64,000 nucleotides of DNA from Absidia repens (GCA_002105175.1 MCGE01000007.1:992001-1056000); one strand, 5' to 3'. Counted from the first letter of the stretch, positions 45,610-60,539 are shown. Notes: generated by a model from the letters alone, not told the origin. Numbers and translations: made by a program.

Positions 45610-46885
45610 GAGATGTTCTAAGTGGAGCTTTGGAAATCTTTCGGTTTATTGGGTGTCAGAGGTGTTCTTATTAAATTGTGGATTTTGATGGGAAGTGATT
45701 AAAGCCTCCGTCATTTCACACTATGGCGGGCACCCCCTTGGGGCCCAACCGTCGTGCTCAGCGCATCGTCAATGGTTTTTTTTGCGTGCTGGAAAAAAAA
45801 AAAAATAGTGAAGGGATTAGAGCCTCCGCCATTCGCACTATGGTGGGCAGCCCCTTGTGGCCCAACCGTCGTGCTCAGCGCGTCGTCAATAAGTTTTTTG
45901 TGTGCTGAAATAATATCTTACTTGAAATGCGTCGGAGAGATTAGAGTTTGATTATGTAGTGGTTGCAACTGCCTTTCCACTGGAATATAAAACGAATTAT
46001 GCTATATGGTAACTATGGCGATTGCCCCTTCATTTAATTTTTACTTGCATTTCCTTCATTTTTTGAGATAAAAAAAAAAAGCCTGGATGATTCAGGCTCC
46101 GCATTTTGATTTCTATTTTTTTTTGGCCCCCATTTTTTTTCCCTTCTTTTTCTTTCTTTTCTTTTTTTTTTCCCTTCATGATAGTCTGAGAATGATATGA
46201 TGGCAAGGCTCCTTGGGGTACTGGTGATCTAGGATTAGGTTTAGTGTTAGAACTTGAATTAGGGGCGTTTTAAAAAACGCAAAACAAACATCATGGAAAA
46301 ACACTTTTATTTTGGATGAAGGATTTGGAACGACAGTAGATTAGCACTCAATAGATTAGTAATAGTTTGTCATCATTTGTATCTACGTCTGAATAAATAT
46401 GTTCTTTTTATTATAATTAGTTTCTCTGTTATACGTTTACATTATGAGCTTCATCAATTGTGTATTACATATGCATAGAAAAAAAAAGTGTCTATATATA
46501 TATGAAAAAGGAACGGGTTGGGTATTATGGAGACTTCTTCTACCAACTCTATAAGTTTGTGCGTAGAAATGAGTTCAGGGCTGTGTTTGTGTGAAAAAAC
46601 AGCTAATACAGTGTATCTTGTTGTGGTGGGGTATATTGAAGAGCAAAGTTGAGAATAGTATTGATTATGTAGCCACTTGGTGGCTTGGTGGCAGGGGGTT
46701 TTTAAAGGTTTTAATGGGATGGCATGGACTATTTGGCACTATGAGTGGGCAGCGATTGAAAAAAAAAAAAGGATGGACGGCTCCTATGGTGGGCAGGGCG
46801 TTAGCAGTGGGTCAAAAAAAAAAAGGCAGTGCACCAAAAGAGCGAAATTAAAGTTACTGTAGCTGAGTTTCCTAACGGTCCATTT
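45610..46885 (+). repeat. Composite dispersed repeat, full order B-E-A-D (plus orientation)
   Basis: Module B in two half-units (TTGGGGCCCAACCGTCGTGC), E (45905-46025), polypyrimidine tract, A (46190-46450; ATCATGGAAAAACACTTTTA), then D (46480-46885; GTGTGAAAAAACAGCTAATA, GGCTCCTATGGTGGGCAGGG). Reverse-oriented partner of 39122-40302; the B start is more diverged (GTGGAGCTTTGGAAATCTTT). Confidence 0.75.
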
Positions 46886-48280
46886 TCTATTTGATCAAAA
46901 CTCACACCAAAAGAAAAAAAAAAAAGGCCATGGCAGCTAGCACTTTATCAAAGCTCAATATCCTTGAGTCACACTAATCAAGCTTCTATGATGGTCTTAC
47001 ACTATATTTTATCAAAGGGAAGATCATTAATGTGTCACTGATGTTGCATTGAAGTATTGATCACACTTATGATATCATGATACTCTTTATGTATATATTA
47101 TATAATATCAGTTCAAATACCCCCTTATGAACACACATTGATTACAGTGATCATGGGTTTTCCGTCTGCTGCATAAAATCATTCCGTTTACGTTCACTAG
47201 CTTGATGAAATTTGACAGTAAAGCACAGATATATCATTTCTTTGACCGAGTGACAGCATATGTCCACTACGTTCTATTAGGCTCTGTAAGTGCTAAAACT
47301 GTACCATTGTATATTTGATTCCTTATTACTGGACCCGTTCATCCGTTACTCTTAATTTAACATAGAATGAACTTCTATATTTACGTGCTACTTCTCGTTG
47401 CATTTATCGGGAAATCGGGAAATTGCATTTGGAACGATTTCTATTATACAAAATGGCATCATGTCAATGAAATAGAAAAAGAAAATCGATACTGAACTAT
47501 CGGCAATCATTACAAGAAAGTTGTAAAAAGATGCTTCTTTTCTTTCTTGAAACAATTCATTCTGGGTTGGTTGTTTTTTATTTTTACCAAAAATGGTTCC
47601 CGAAATACAATAATCTCATGCTTTCCTTTTTTATTTAAAGGAGATCAGACCGCAAGAGGAGACCTGAGCTTTAAACTCAAAAGACTTTTTTTCCAGGTAA
47701 GACAAAAATGCCCAGAAGCACTTCTTATCCTATTAACCTCTGTAGCTTCTAATAAAAAAATATAAAAAACTCGTAAATAGATAATATATATATCAATAGT
47801 GTACCTAGACAAATTGCTTTATAAAAGTCCATTACCTTTAAAATAATTCGAAAGATTTTTCCAGATAGAACAAACCCACATGGCGAAAACAGTAAGTTTG
47901 AAACGGAGAAGGATAGAGATGAAACGATCTAGGCGGAAAACAAAAAAAAAAAAAGTGATTTATGACTTCCATAAATGGTTTTATTTACCTGAAAAAGTGC
48001 TGGTTCCTTTTTGTTTTCTCCTGTCTTTTCCTTTCATCATTTCTTTTTTACTACTTTTCTGAAACGCTGTTCATTTTTTTCCCTGTAGATCTCATAAAAA
48101 CAGACAACCTGGTGCCTTTGTTGGTAAATAAATAAATAAAAAAGGATGGCGTAAAACAAGTTAAAGTCGAAAATTTGGGCAAACCCGAATGTATAAATTA
48201 AAAATTTCTAACCTCTGATTTCTTTCACCTTATCAAAAACATTTCCTCTTCCAAGGAAATTTCGTTACTACTATTTAAAA
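46886..48280. other. Intergenic region with weak coding-like pieces
   Basis: Includes the candidate small gene at 47205-47470. A frame at 47640-47765 reads GDQTARGDLSFKLKRLFFQV and is unassigned. A basic ORF begins at 47880 (MAKTVSLKRRRIEMKRSRRK), but its frame soon runs into AT-rich sequence. An A run lies at about 47942-47953. None is recognised. Confidence 0.4.
47205..47470 (+). CDS. Candidate small two-exon gene, unknown
   Basis: Exons 47205-47285 and 47366-47470 join in frame with GTAAGTGC and ACATAG splice sites to give 61 residues (MKFDSKAQIYHFFDRVTAYV..., then NELLYLRATSRCIYREIGKL). The codon pattern and clean sites are suggestive. There is no recognised family; the second exon vaguely recalls an F-box-like LRAT/CR pattern. 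It could be chance or a gene remnant. Confidence 0.3.
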
Positions 48281-51254
48281 ATGTCTACCGTTAGTGGAAT
48301 TGGAAGTTTTGGCAGCATGGCACTTCTCGTGTCCTCGATGACTGTAAGAATTTATCTATATAATTATCCTTTTACGTTCTGATCACCAACATTTTCTCTG
48401 TCTTTGTTACTACTATAGGGCCCAGGATTGGCGACCATACCCGCCATGTTCCAGCAGGTAATTTTAGGAACTTCCGATCAGCTGATAATTGTTATTTAAG
48501 CTTGATAACTTACAATTTTATTGTAGTCTGGCTGGTTAGCGCCCCTTTGTATTTTTATCATCGTTGGATTCCTATCAGGATGCTCTGCACTGTTTGTATG
48601 TGAAGCTCTCTCAAATATTCGTGGCAATGAAAAATTTCAGGCAAGTCGTTGTTATTATATACCCACGTTCTAGTATCACATAAGCAATCATTCTTATTAA
48701 CATTGTTCAACATTTAGGCGAAAGTTGAGTTAACCACCATTGCTCAAGTCTACCTTGGAAAGAAATACCACTATTTCTTTCAAATTATGCTCTACTTAGC
48801 CCTGCAGGCAGTAAATGTATCGAGTATTATTTTAGCAGCTCAGGTACGCATAATATATAATAGTTAAATATAATTAACGATCATTATCATTCATTTTTTA
48901 TTTTTATCGATTAGACATTTGATGGTATGCTCATTACTATCTTTAATGGTACATGCGGCTTGGGGGTTAATCCCGGTGGCTGGTTCTGTAGAACGGATCA
49001 TGTAGTCCAAGGAAACTCCCCTTTTTCTTCAGATGATTATTACATTTTTACTTTTGGCTTCTTGTTGACTGCCATTATGGTTATCCCTCTCGGTTTCTTT
49101 AGTCTCGTGGAAAATATTGCTGTTCAGATGACCTCTTTTGTTGTCCTAATTGCAATTCTGTTACAATGGTTGGTGGCTTTTGGACAACATGGTTTTGACC
49201 CATCGCTTTTACCTGCAGCAGGTGGCAATTCAACCACTGTTCTTGGTATAGTTATCTTCAATTATAGTTATATTACAACGGTAATTTTTTTGATTGCGAG
49301 AAAGGATCCCATACTAATTTATTTTATTTGTGCAAAAAAAAAACAGATACCTTCATGGGTCAATAGTCTCAAGCCGGATGTCAACATCCATAGAGTGCTA
49401 TGGATCTCTGTGATTATCTCTACTATTTTCTACATTCTTCTCGGTATGAAGTCTCTTACTTTTCGTATTTTTTTCAAAAAAAAAAAAAATAACAAAAAAC
49501 GCTCATTGATTTTTTCATAGGTATTTGTGGTGCCATGTCGTATCAAATGACCGCCTCTAGCGATATACTTGCAATTTTGACACAAGGAGGTAATATTTAA
49601 ATGTAAAAATTGATATAATAATGCTAATGCGCTGGACTTCCTTTCATCAGGTACCACAGCGTCTTTGGTGACATGTTATTTATTCCCGGTGGCGGCACTG
49701 GTAACATCTATCCCAGTGTTTACTATTGTGATTAGATCAAATCTTCTCCGTGGTCAAATCTGTAGCAGCCCTTGGGCCGTTTTTTGGTCCAACTTCCTTC
49801 CCTGGATTATCTGCATGTAAGTATAGTGTTAAAGGCAATGATAGAAAAGAAGGCCCGGAAAACTCATTTTTATTTACTATCTATTTGTTTGTTTATTTAT
49901 TTGTTTTGTTTTCAATCAGTCCATTACAAACAAAAGATTATGTCGGTACTTTACAAAACTGGAGCAGTCTTTTCTTTCAATCGGTAAGGGCGAATTCTTT
50001 AGAAGTCATACAAAATTACTAATTTGTTTTTTTTTATACCAGACTGTCAACTTTATATTGCCCTTTGTGCTATATTTTGTATCTAGACGAGTGGTGGCGT
50101 CTGTGGAACCATTTGGCGAGCAAAGAGAAGAAGTCGAAGCAGCTGCAGTGGCAATTGCTTCTGGTCTGGCACCCCCACCATTATCACCAAAGCCTCCCAC
50201 TATCCACAGCCCAGGCCTGCAACATGATGTAGCTGATGAAGAAGAAAAGAAAAACGACGTCGTGATGTATAACCCAGAAGATGATTGCTCAATTTCCATT
50301 CGTCGATCAAGCATTGCGCCTTCCAATAAGCTCAGCCGCCTGGAACAACAATCATCACATTTTAGTCGATCGCCTCGGTTTCCTTTGGGTAGTCGTGTTG
50401 TCAATCAATCTGTTATCAGCAATTCCATGTTCAGCCCTCCCACATCTCCGCGATATGGAGGAGGAGGTGTAAATGATCCTCACGCCACCGTCATCCCAAC
50501 AATCGTGTGCAGCGAAATTGAAACCAACCAGGCCGGTGATTCACCCCGAATAGATAACAATAACGGCAGCAATCAACATCCACCTCCACCATCGTCACCT
50601 ACAATGCTAGTCACTGCCCCTCAAGATGAATCTCCTCGAGTTTCGACTTCATCGTCAGCTGGTAATACAAGCACAACATTGGCGTCTGCCAAAGGTCTCG
50701 GCATCACCGACTCAAAATCCTCCCCTAATGTTAACACTGCTCCTGCTGCCACAAATGTCGTATCACCCACGTCCTCGGATCCTCAATCACCAAAGAAACG
50801 ATTGCAGCCACAATCACCTTCCCAACGACATCCGCCTGGTAGTCTATCCCCTGACATGGCAGTAACTGCAACCACGCCGGCTACACCCCCTCATCAATCT
50901 AATCAACAAACGCCTCACTCACCATCTAAACAACATGGCGTAAATACGCATTCGATGATTGCTAGTGCTTTATCATTGAGATCATATGCTGTTGCTCCAG
51001 ACGAAAAAGCCCATCATGACGAAAAAGGACACGACGATGACACAAAACAGCTGGACAATGAGCAATTGGAAGCAGAAGAAGAACAAGAACAAGATGCAGC
51101 ACTACGGGGTAAATTTATTGCTTTTAAGAAACGCCCTCGGTTCAACCCCTTCTATTTGGCTGTTATATCCAGTGGAGCCATGGGGATTGCTATCGTCTTC
51201 ATGATTATTTATGATCTCACTTTATTGGGTATGGGAGACGATGTCTTTGGTTAA
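48281..51254 (+). CDS. AAAP-family amino-acid transporter with long cytosolic insert
   Basis: Ten exons: 48281-48343, 48419-48457, 48527-48640, 48718-48843, 48915-49280, 49347-49443, 49521-49589, 49651-49816, 49920-49983, 50043-51254; 771 residues. It starts MSTVSGIGSFGSMALLVSSM then TGPGLATIPAMFQQSGWLAP, the family's TM1 unwound-helix motif. About ten membrane helices reach residue 383. A Pro/Ser/Thr-rich disordered stretch of about 345 residues (388-732) follows, then one last helix (FYLAVISSGAMGIAIVFMII). Relatives transport amino acids across the plasma or vacuolar membrane; the substrate cannot be read. Intron 3 (48641-48717) begins GC. Confidence 0.87.
48641..48717 (+). other. GC-AG intron in the AAAP transporter
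   Basis: The exon ends AAATTTCAG, the intron starts GCAAGTCG and ends CATTTAG. The in-frame join KFQ-AKVELTT is the only one that avoids an immediate stop. Confidence 0.7.
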
Positions 51255-51310
51255 AATAGATGTTGAATATTCATGCATTTACATTATACATTATACAATA
51301 TTATTTTTAT

Positions 51311-51316
51311 AATAAA
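51311..51316 (+). terminator. Poly(A) signal of the AAAP transporter
   Basis: AATAAA lies 57 bp after the stop. Confidence 0.5.
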
Positions 51317-51589
51317 CTTGACTTTTTTTTTTTTTGGAAAAATGCATCAGAAATGGTTCAGTGTGTTATATTACCGTTATTGAATTTATCATCTTTTTTC
51401 ACAGTTATTCTGCCTAGGCTAAACTAAATTGTTCGAACTTGGTTACAAGAATACCAATAGAGAGAACAGTCATGCTATCGACTATGAATACCGGTAACTT
51501 ATGTCATGAAAAGAAAACCACTACCTTGACGATGTTGTATGCTGTTGATTTTCGTATTTGCGACATGAAACGACTACAGAAAATATTTC

Positions 51590-51860
51590 AAAACCCGCCC
51601 ACGTGAACTCTTTCTCCTACTTTTTTATTTGTTCTCTTTTTTCTTTTTTTTTTCTCCTTCATTACAACTTCTTTGAGGTTATGCTGGACTTAGATTAGCG
51701 TTAGGACTAGTTTAGAAGGGGGGGGTTCAAAACAGGGATTGCAAGATGCATGGGGAAACCCTTTCATTTTGGATTCAGGAATTAGGATCACCATTAGTTG
51801 GCATTCTGAAGCGCTCATTAGCATAGTTTAGTATTAGTTACATCTACATCTGTGTTCCTT
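51590..51860 (+). repeat. Dispersed repeat, CCCGCCCACGTGAA leader plus module A
   Basis: CCCGCCCACGTGAACTCTTT leader, pyrimidines, then TGCTGGACTTAGATTAGCGT and ATGCATGGGGAAACCCTTTC. Same subfamily as 24928 and 1420. Confidence 0.65.
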
Positions 51861-51869
51861 TACATCATT

Positions 51870-52570
51870 TTATAAACGCTCTGGCGCTCCGCTGGAGCTT
51901 TTGGAAATTTTTCGATTTACTGGGTGTCACAGTTTTTTATTAAAGTGTGGGTTTCGATGGGATAGGATTAAAGCCTCCGCCATTTCGCACTTTGGTGGGC
52001 GGCCCCTTGGGGCCCAACCGTCGTGCTCAGCGCGTCGTCAATGGGTTTTTTATGTGTGCTGAAAAAAAAAATAGGGAAGGGATTAGGGCCTCCGCCATTT
52101 CGTACTATGGTGGGCAGCACCCTGGGACCCAACAGTCGTGCTCAGTGCGTCGTCAATAGATATTTTTTTTTGTGTGTGGTGAAAAATGGAAGATCGAAAA
52201 ATAGGGTGACTGAGCCATTCGCACTCCGCCTCTCATGGATTTAAATTTTCTCGTCCCTCTTTTTTCTTCCTCTTTCTTTCTTTTCTTTTTTTTTTTTAGA
52301 ACATCAACTTCAACTGTGGATTTAGTGATCTTGGATTAGTGGTCAGAACTTGAATCAGGGGCCTTTTGAAAAGTGCAATACAAACACCATGGGGAAACCC
52401 TTCCATTTTGGATTCGTGATCTTTGACCGTCCTCAAATTAGCATTCATTTTAGAGTAGTGTCATTAGCTCAGCTTAGCGTTAGTTGTCATAGTTTATATT
52501 GCATCTATATCAGAATTAAACATATCTTGTCTGTTTACATCTATTCTCTTATGCCTTTCATTGTCTTGCT
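51870..52570 (+). repeat. Dispersed repeat, modules B-F-A
   Basis: Module B begins ATAAACGCTCTGGCGCTCCG and has two half-units (TTGGGGCCCAACCGTCGTGC near 52007, and a diverged second). The F tract runs to about 52310, then module A (ACCATGGGGAAACCCTTCCA). One of the best-preserved B copies. Confidence 0.8.
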
Positions 52571-52724
52571 GAATGGGCATGGCATATGTGCGTGGAAAAA
52601 AAAAACCGGTGTGTGTGTGTGGGGGGGGTTTATACAGGAAATGTTTCCACTTTGGGCACGGAAGCATATTTGTATACAAATATAAAAAATGACAGGAAAT
52701 GTTTCTACTTTGGGCACGGAACAG

Positions 52725-53390
52725 TTTTTTTATTAAAGTGTGGGTTTCGATGGGATAGAATTAAAGCCTCCGCCATTTCGCATTTTGGTGGGCGGCCCCT
52801 TGGGGCCAAACTGTCGTGTTCAGCGCGTCGTCAATGGGTTTTTTATGTGAGCTGAAAAAAAACAGGGAAGGGATTAAGGCCTCCGCCATTTCGCACTATG
52901 GTGGGCAGCCCCTTGGGGCCCAACCGTCGTGCTCAGCGCGTCGTCAATAGATACTTTTTAAAAAAAAAAATGGAAGATCGAAAAATAGGGTGACTGAACC
53001 ATTCGCACTCCGCCTCTCATAGATTTAAATTTTCTGTTGGCCCTTTTTTTTTTCTTCCTCTTTCTTTCTTTTCTTTTTTTTTTTTAGAACATCAACTTCA
53101 ACTGCGGATTTAGTGATCTTGGATGAGTGGTTAGGACTTGAATCAGGGGCTTTTTGAAAAATGCAATACAAACATCATGGAGAAACCCTTCCATTTTGGA
53201 TTCGTGATCTTTGACCGTCCTCATATTAGCATTCATTTTAGAATAATGTCATTAGCTCAGCTTAGCGTTAGTTATCATAGTTTATATTGCAGTTATCATA
53301 GTTTATATTGCATCTATATCAGAATTAAACATGTCTTGTCTATTTACAATTATTCTCTTTTATGCCTTTCATTGTCTCGCTGAATGGGCA
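52725..53390 (+). repeat. Dispersed repeat, modules B-F-A (B truncated at its start)
   Basis: Lies directly after the previous copy. The hairpin start is missing; GTGTGGGTTTCGATGGGATA, GCCCCTTGGGGCC, F tract, then module A with a short internal duplication (AGTTATCATAGTTTATATTG twice near 53270-53310). Confidence 0.75.
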
Positions 53391-53639
53391 TGGCATATGT
53401 GCGTGGAAAAAGAAACCGGTGTGTGTTTGGGGATGGGATTATGCGTAGAAAAAAAAACCGCAGCTCGTTGTGTAAAATGCTACGTACAGTTGCCAAAAAA
53501 AAAAACCTCCCCAAGATTGTAACAGCGACATGGATACGGTGATATGAGTGGAGGAAATGGATGGAAGATACAAAGTCAGAGAGGTTTTTATCTTGGTTTG
53601 ATATTTTAGAAAAGGGTTTACCCCTCTTTCTTTTTTATA

Positions 53640-54000
53640 TATTAATGAACGATGTCACATAGTCACGTTCATGTCTTGTACAATAGATACCTTTTTACAA
53701 TTCATCTTTAAATTAGTGCTGACAATAGTTCTGCGTCAATAGATAATATACATTTATTGTCATTGTCATTGCTATACATTATATTAGATCTCATTTTACA
53801 GTTGTTCCTTTAAGCTATTGAACATTCTTCAAAGCTCATGTTAGCCTCTCTCATTCTTCCTCCAATAGACCCTTCTGTTGAATCCCCTGCTACAATGAAC
53901 CTTCCCCTAGTTTTAATATATGCCAATGCGCTTCAATAAAATATACATTTCTATTAACTATACTCTGACCCATAGTAGAGTAAACAGCGTCTCTATCTAA
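53640..54000 (+). repeat. Dispersed repeat, module C
   Basis: TGAACATTCTTCAAAGCTCA, GTTAGCCTCTC, CTACAATGAACCTTCCCC and CTTCAATAAAATATACATTT. Shared with 25276-25560 and, in its last part, with 6385-6480. Confidence 0.5.
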
Positions 54001-55102
54001 CTGTTTTGTGAGTGTCTTACCAACCCTTACTCTTTTTTTTGCCCATTATGATGCTCCCACACACCCCAGAGACTTAGATGACTTAATACTAAGATAACCA
54101 GGCTCCTGCTTGACCTATTATACACATGAATCTAGGTCATTCTATGTTAGTAAATGCTACTAAAAATTATATGGCTCCCAGGATCTCCAGCGACTGGTTG
54201 ACAGCCCTAGGTCATTTTGATATGAGCTGTGGTCGTATTACCACTCTACCATAACCAACCTAGACCATGCCTCCAGCGTAACTTCCATTAAACTAGAGGC
54301 ATTATCTATATTCAGCCCGTTATTTTTTTGCTTGCAATATGATAAAAAATGAGTAAAAACCCGCATCAAGCCAGTTGAAATCCACAGGACCGCTCACTAA
54401 GATGCAATATGCAGGACTTTCTGATTTTATCAAAAACACTTCTCTGACACCCAGTAGATCAGTTACCTGCGTACGTGACGATGTTTCGAGATTAAATATA
54501 AAGACAATTATAACCATTAACGATTTACTTCACGTTCTTACTGAGCGACACAATAGGATGTTCAAAATTCTTTGGTCTAATAAGTGGATATTTCCTCGCT
54601 TTGAAGATATACCCCAAGTAAATTAATAGAATACAATTACTTCACTTGTATCAATACTTCAATGCATATATAAACAGATGCACTTTATTAATTAAAAATT
54701 GAAAAGAGCCGCGGACCGGAAACATACAATGTCGTAGGCGGAGTAATCGATTTTTACTTTCTCGTACAGTTTCCATCGTTCACGTTCTGTGAAGCTTAAA
54801 TGACGTTTATGAACAAAATGTTCGCATACTCAAGATTTAAGCTTCTTTTACGGCGAATATGCCTCAGGAGGTCTTCGTTTTTTTGACAAGATAGACATCA
54901 ATAAAAATGAAGTGCTGGTTCCTGACATGGTAACCTCCATTCGAGCACACCTTGTTTTCAGCTTCCGATTTTCTCCAATTCTCCGTGTGTTGATACACCG
55001 AGTAAGACCTGAAGAAAAATGAAACAGCTATTTTCTTCCTTCTTTCTTCATATAACACTCATATAATCGTTTCTCAACACTCTTATATCTATTAAACTGG
55101 CG
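54001..55102. other. Intergenic region with an unassigned ORF
   Basis: The plus-strand ATG ORF 54402-54626 (74 residues, MQYAGLSDFIKNTSLTPSRS..., ending RFEDIPQVN) has a protein-like composition but no recognised family. It may be a fragment captured by repeats. The rest is AT-rich and includes the MOB2 promoter. Confidence 0.4.
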
Positions 55103-56127
55103 ATGAGTTTCTTGAACTTTAGGTAAAACAATAACAATATGTTATAGATATGAGTGACACTAACGCTTCCAATATAACCTATGACCTATGTAGTCTTGGC
55201 GGAAAGCGCAACAAGGCTTCTAAAAACAAAACTACAACATCCTCATCCTCGTCCTCATCGTCGAGTAGTGTGACAAATACGAAACCCCTATTCCTTTGCC
55301 ATCCGTATGTTACTCATATGCTTGTTAAAGGCAACTTCAAAACAGTGATTGAACTTCCAAAATACGTTGATCCCAATGAATGGCTTTCTTTCAATAGTAA
55401 GACTAGATGATGAACGCTGTAGAATGGCTTGTCCAACTCATTATATTCGACTTTGTTTCCCTGTTCTTAATAGCTTTTGAATTCTTTCATTATCTCAACC
55501 TGTTTTATGGATCGTTGACAGATTTTTGTACGGCCCACACTTGTCCAACCATGTCTGCAGGTCCAAGGTAAAATTGCTCATCCTCTTTACATCACAGCCA
55601 AATAGACATACCCTATATGCTTAAACTTGTCATTTATTCACAAATACCCCTAGTGTTGAATATACATGGACCGATAGTCAGTCGAAAAAAAATTCTAAAC
55701 TACCAGCACCCCAGTATATCGATTATATGGCAACTAGTATTGAAAATTTATTAAATGACGAATCGATCTTCCCTACAAAAGCAGGTAATTAAAGGAGAGA
55801 GGATGAATGATGGACACAAGGGGGGAGGTCAAATGAGGATAGAGTTTGCCCATATTGAATCACTTATCACATATTATTCTAGGTCGTGATTTTCCTCGCG
55901 AACTGATTGTGGTGGTGCGACGTATCTTTAGTCAACTATTTCGATTATTTGCACATATCTATCATCACCACTTCGACAAAGTGCTGTCGCTACACGAAGA
56001 GCCTCACTTCAACTCTCTGTTCGCCCATTTTATCTCGTTTGCAAGAGAATTCGATTTACTGGATAAAAAGGAACTACTACCATTACAACCTCTTATTGAT
56101 ATCCTGATCAAAAATGAAATGATCTGA
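55103..56127 (+). CDS. MOB2: MOB2-type kinase activator
   Basis: Five exons: 55103-55122, 55194-55396, 55474-55567, 55654-55784, 55883-56127; 230 residues. The first exon is 20 nt; joined at GTAAAACA...CTATGTAG it gives MSFLNFSLGGKRNKASKNK, like the MSFLN start of yeast Mob2. The ATG at 55150 inside that intron was rejected. A Ser run is followed by PLFLCHPYVTHMLVKGNFKT, VIELPKYVDPNEWLSFNTFEFF, the zinc-site region FCTAHTCPTMSAGP, and FRLFAHIYHHHFDKVLSLHE (the H-x3-H pair). Mob2 binds and activates NDR/LATS kinases (Cbk1/Orb6) in polarised growth. The family assignment is firm; the Mob2 subtype is likely. Confidence 0.93.
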
Positions 56128-56213
56128 CTGGCACTGGCATTTTTCGGACCCAACTTATTCTTTTATTTAATTAATTAAAAATAGTCGCAAAATATATGCC
56201 CAACTGACATCAT

Positions 56214-56345
56214 AGTATTAGTATTAGTATTAGTATTAGTATTAGTAGTAATAGCAGTAGTAGTAGTAGTAGTAGTAGTAGTGATGGTGGTAGTGGTAGT
56301 GGAAGTAGTAGTAGAAGTAGTATTAATAGAAATATTATTAGTATT
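56214..56345. repeat. TAG/TTAG microsatellite
   Basis: A run of TATTAG units followed by TAG units, degenerating into TGGTAG/AAGTAG, in the MOB2-MSE1 spacer (convergent 3' ends). Confidence 0.9.
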
Positions 56346-56497
56346 AATATGAATCAAAAATAAAAATCCAATTACCACCAGTGAATGAATTATATATTAT
56401 GAAGAGAAAAAGATGTTGCACGAACAGACAACTATAGTATCTATTTTTATTGTTTTATTTTGTATGAAGTTATAATTTCTATTTAACAGTTGATGAT

Positions 56498-59117
<2,620 letters not shown>

Positions 59118-60403
59118 CATGACCTCAGTCACCTGTACTGCCCCTGTCAACATTGCTGTAAGTAACGTCTTGAAATAATTTTTGAAATAATTTGCTTTTA
59201 CTCACTATATTTTTTTTAACATAGGTTATTAAATACTGGGGTAAACGAGACACACAGCTTATATTACCCACCAACGACTCTCTCTCCGTGACCTTATCTC
59301 AAGATATTCTTCATAGCAAAACCAGCATAAGTGCTAACAAGGAATACGCCCATGATAGACTATGGTTGAACGGAAAAGAAGAGGATATCACCAAGAACAA
59401 GCGTATGCATAACTGCTTCCGTGAAACGCGTGCTCTTCGACGGCGTATGGAAGATGAGGATTCCAGCTTGGTGCCCTTGTCTACTTATCCTCTCCACGTG
59501 TGCTCTGAAAACAACTTCCCTACCGCTGCAGGTTTAGCTTCATCCGCTTCGGGCTTGGCCGCTCTTGTCTTTACATTGGCGAAATTATTCAATTTGCCCA
59601 ATTCCATGACCGATTTATCCCGTATTGCTCGCCAAGGATCCGGATCAGCCTGTCGCTCATTATTTGGAGGCTTTGTCGCGTGGGAAATGGGATCAGAAGC
59701 TGACGGATCAGATTCTCGTGCAGTACAAATCGCCCCTGATACACATTGGCCGGAATTGGAAGCATTGGTCTGTGTGGTATCCGATGCCAAGAAAGGTACG
59801 TCGTCCACTTCTGGCATGCAACAAACCATTGAAAGTAGCCCATTGATGAAAGAACGTTTGCAAATCGTCCCTGGTCGTATGGAAGCCATGAAGAAAGCTA
59901 TTCTCAACAAAGATTTCCAAGCATTTGCTGAACTGACTATGCGTGATTCCAATCAATTCCACTCTGTATGTTTGGACACTTTCCCTCCCATCTTCTATTT
60001 AAATGATACTTCTCGTGGTATAATTCAACTGATTCATGAATATAATGCAGCCAACGGCGGCGTATACAAAGCGGCTTATACCTATGATGCTGGACCCAAT
60101 GCCGTGATTTATGCTTCCAAGGAAGATATGAAAGAAATTATTCAACTGATTGCCCATTACTTCCCTCCTTCCGAAGAAAAGAAGTCCACTTATTTCACTG
60201 ATCCTTATAACGTTTTACAAAGTAAAGACTCTTTGGGTGCACGACCTGCTATCAACGAACAGTTTAATACCTCCGTAATTCCAGTATATCCTCCTGGAAG
60301 TGTCAGCCGCTTACTTCACACCAAGGTGCACGATGGTCCTCGGGTTTTATCTGAAAATGAATCGTTGCTCAACGCCGACGGCACCCCTAGTAGATTAGCT
60401 TAA
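59118..60403 (+). CDS. MVD1: Diphosphomevalonate decarboxylase
   Basis: Two exons, 59118-59156 and 59225-60403; 405 residues. A GHMP-family enzyme converting mevalonate diphosphate to isopentenyl diphosphate, the last step of the mevalonate pathway feeding sterol, ubiquinone and (in this group) carotenoid/trisporoid synthesis. It starts [22 protein letters not shown], the invariant opening. The ATP loop is NFPTAAGLASSASGLAALVF; GSGSACRSLFGGFVAWEMG and YTYDAGPNAV (catalytic Asp) follow. The length matches yeast Erg19 (396). The ORF has no odd features. Confidence 0.96.
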
Positions 60404-60539
60404 ATATATTTGCTTGGGCAATAATTAGTCTTTCATATATACTTCCATCGTATCCACTTGTGCTCATACGGCTAAAATAACTCTTTATTATTTAGACAAT
60501 AGCGTTAGTAAGAAATAAATAAACATAACTTTCGTCGTA

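Noticed and set aside
47880..48130. Basic mini-ORF (MAKTVSLKRRR...) as a ribosomal protein such as L29 or L41
   Set aside because: Neither sequence matches, and the possible splice (GTAAGTTT to CCTGTAG) gives a stop in the required phase.
6072..53390. Module A as a tRNA-derived SINE
   Set aside because: A B-box-like GAACTTGAATC and an A-box-like TTAGCTCAGCTTAG are visible, but in the wrong order for a polymerase III promoter on either strand.
55150..55410. MOB2 starting at the ATG at 55150
   Set aside because: A spliced start at 55103 gives MSFLNF, which matches MOB2 N-termini, and places 55150 inside the first intron.
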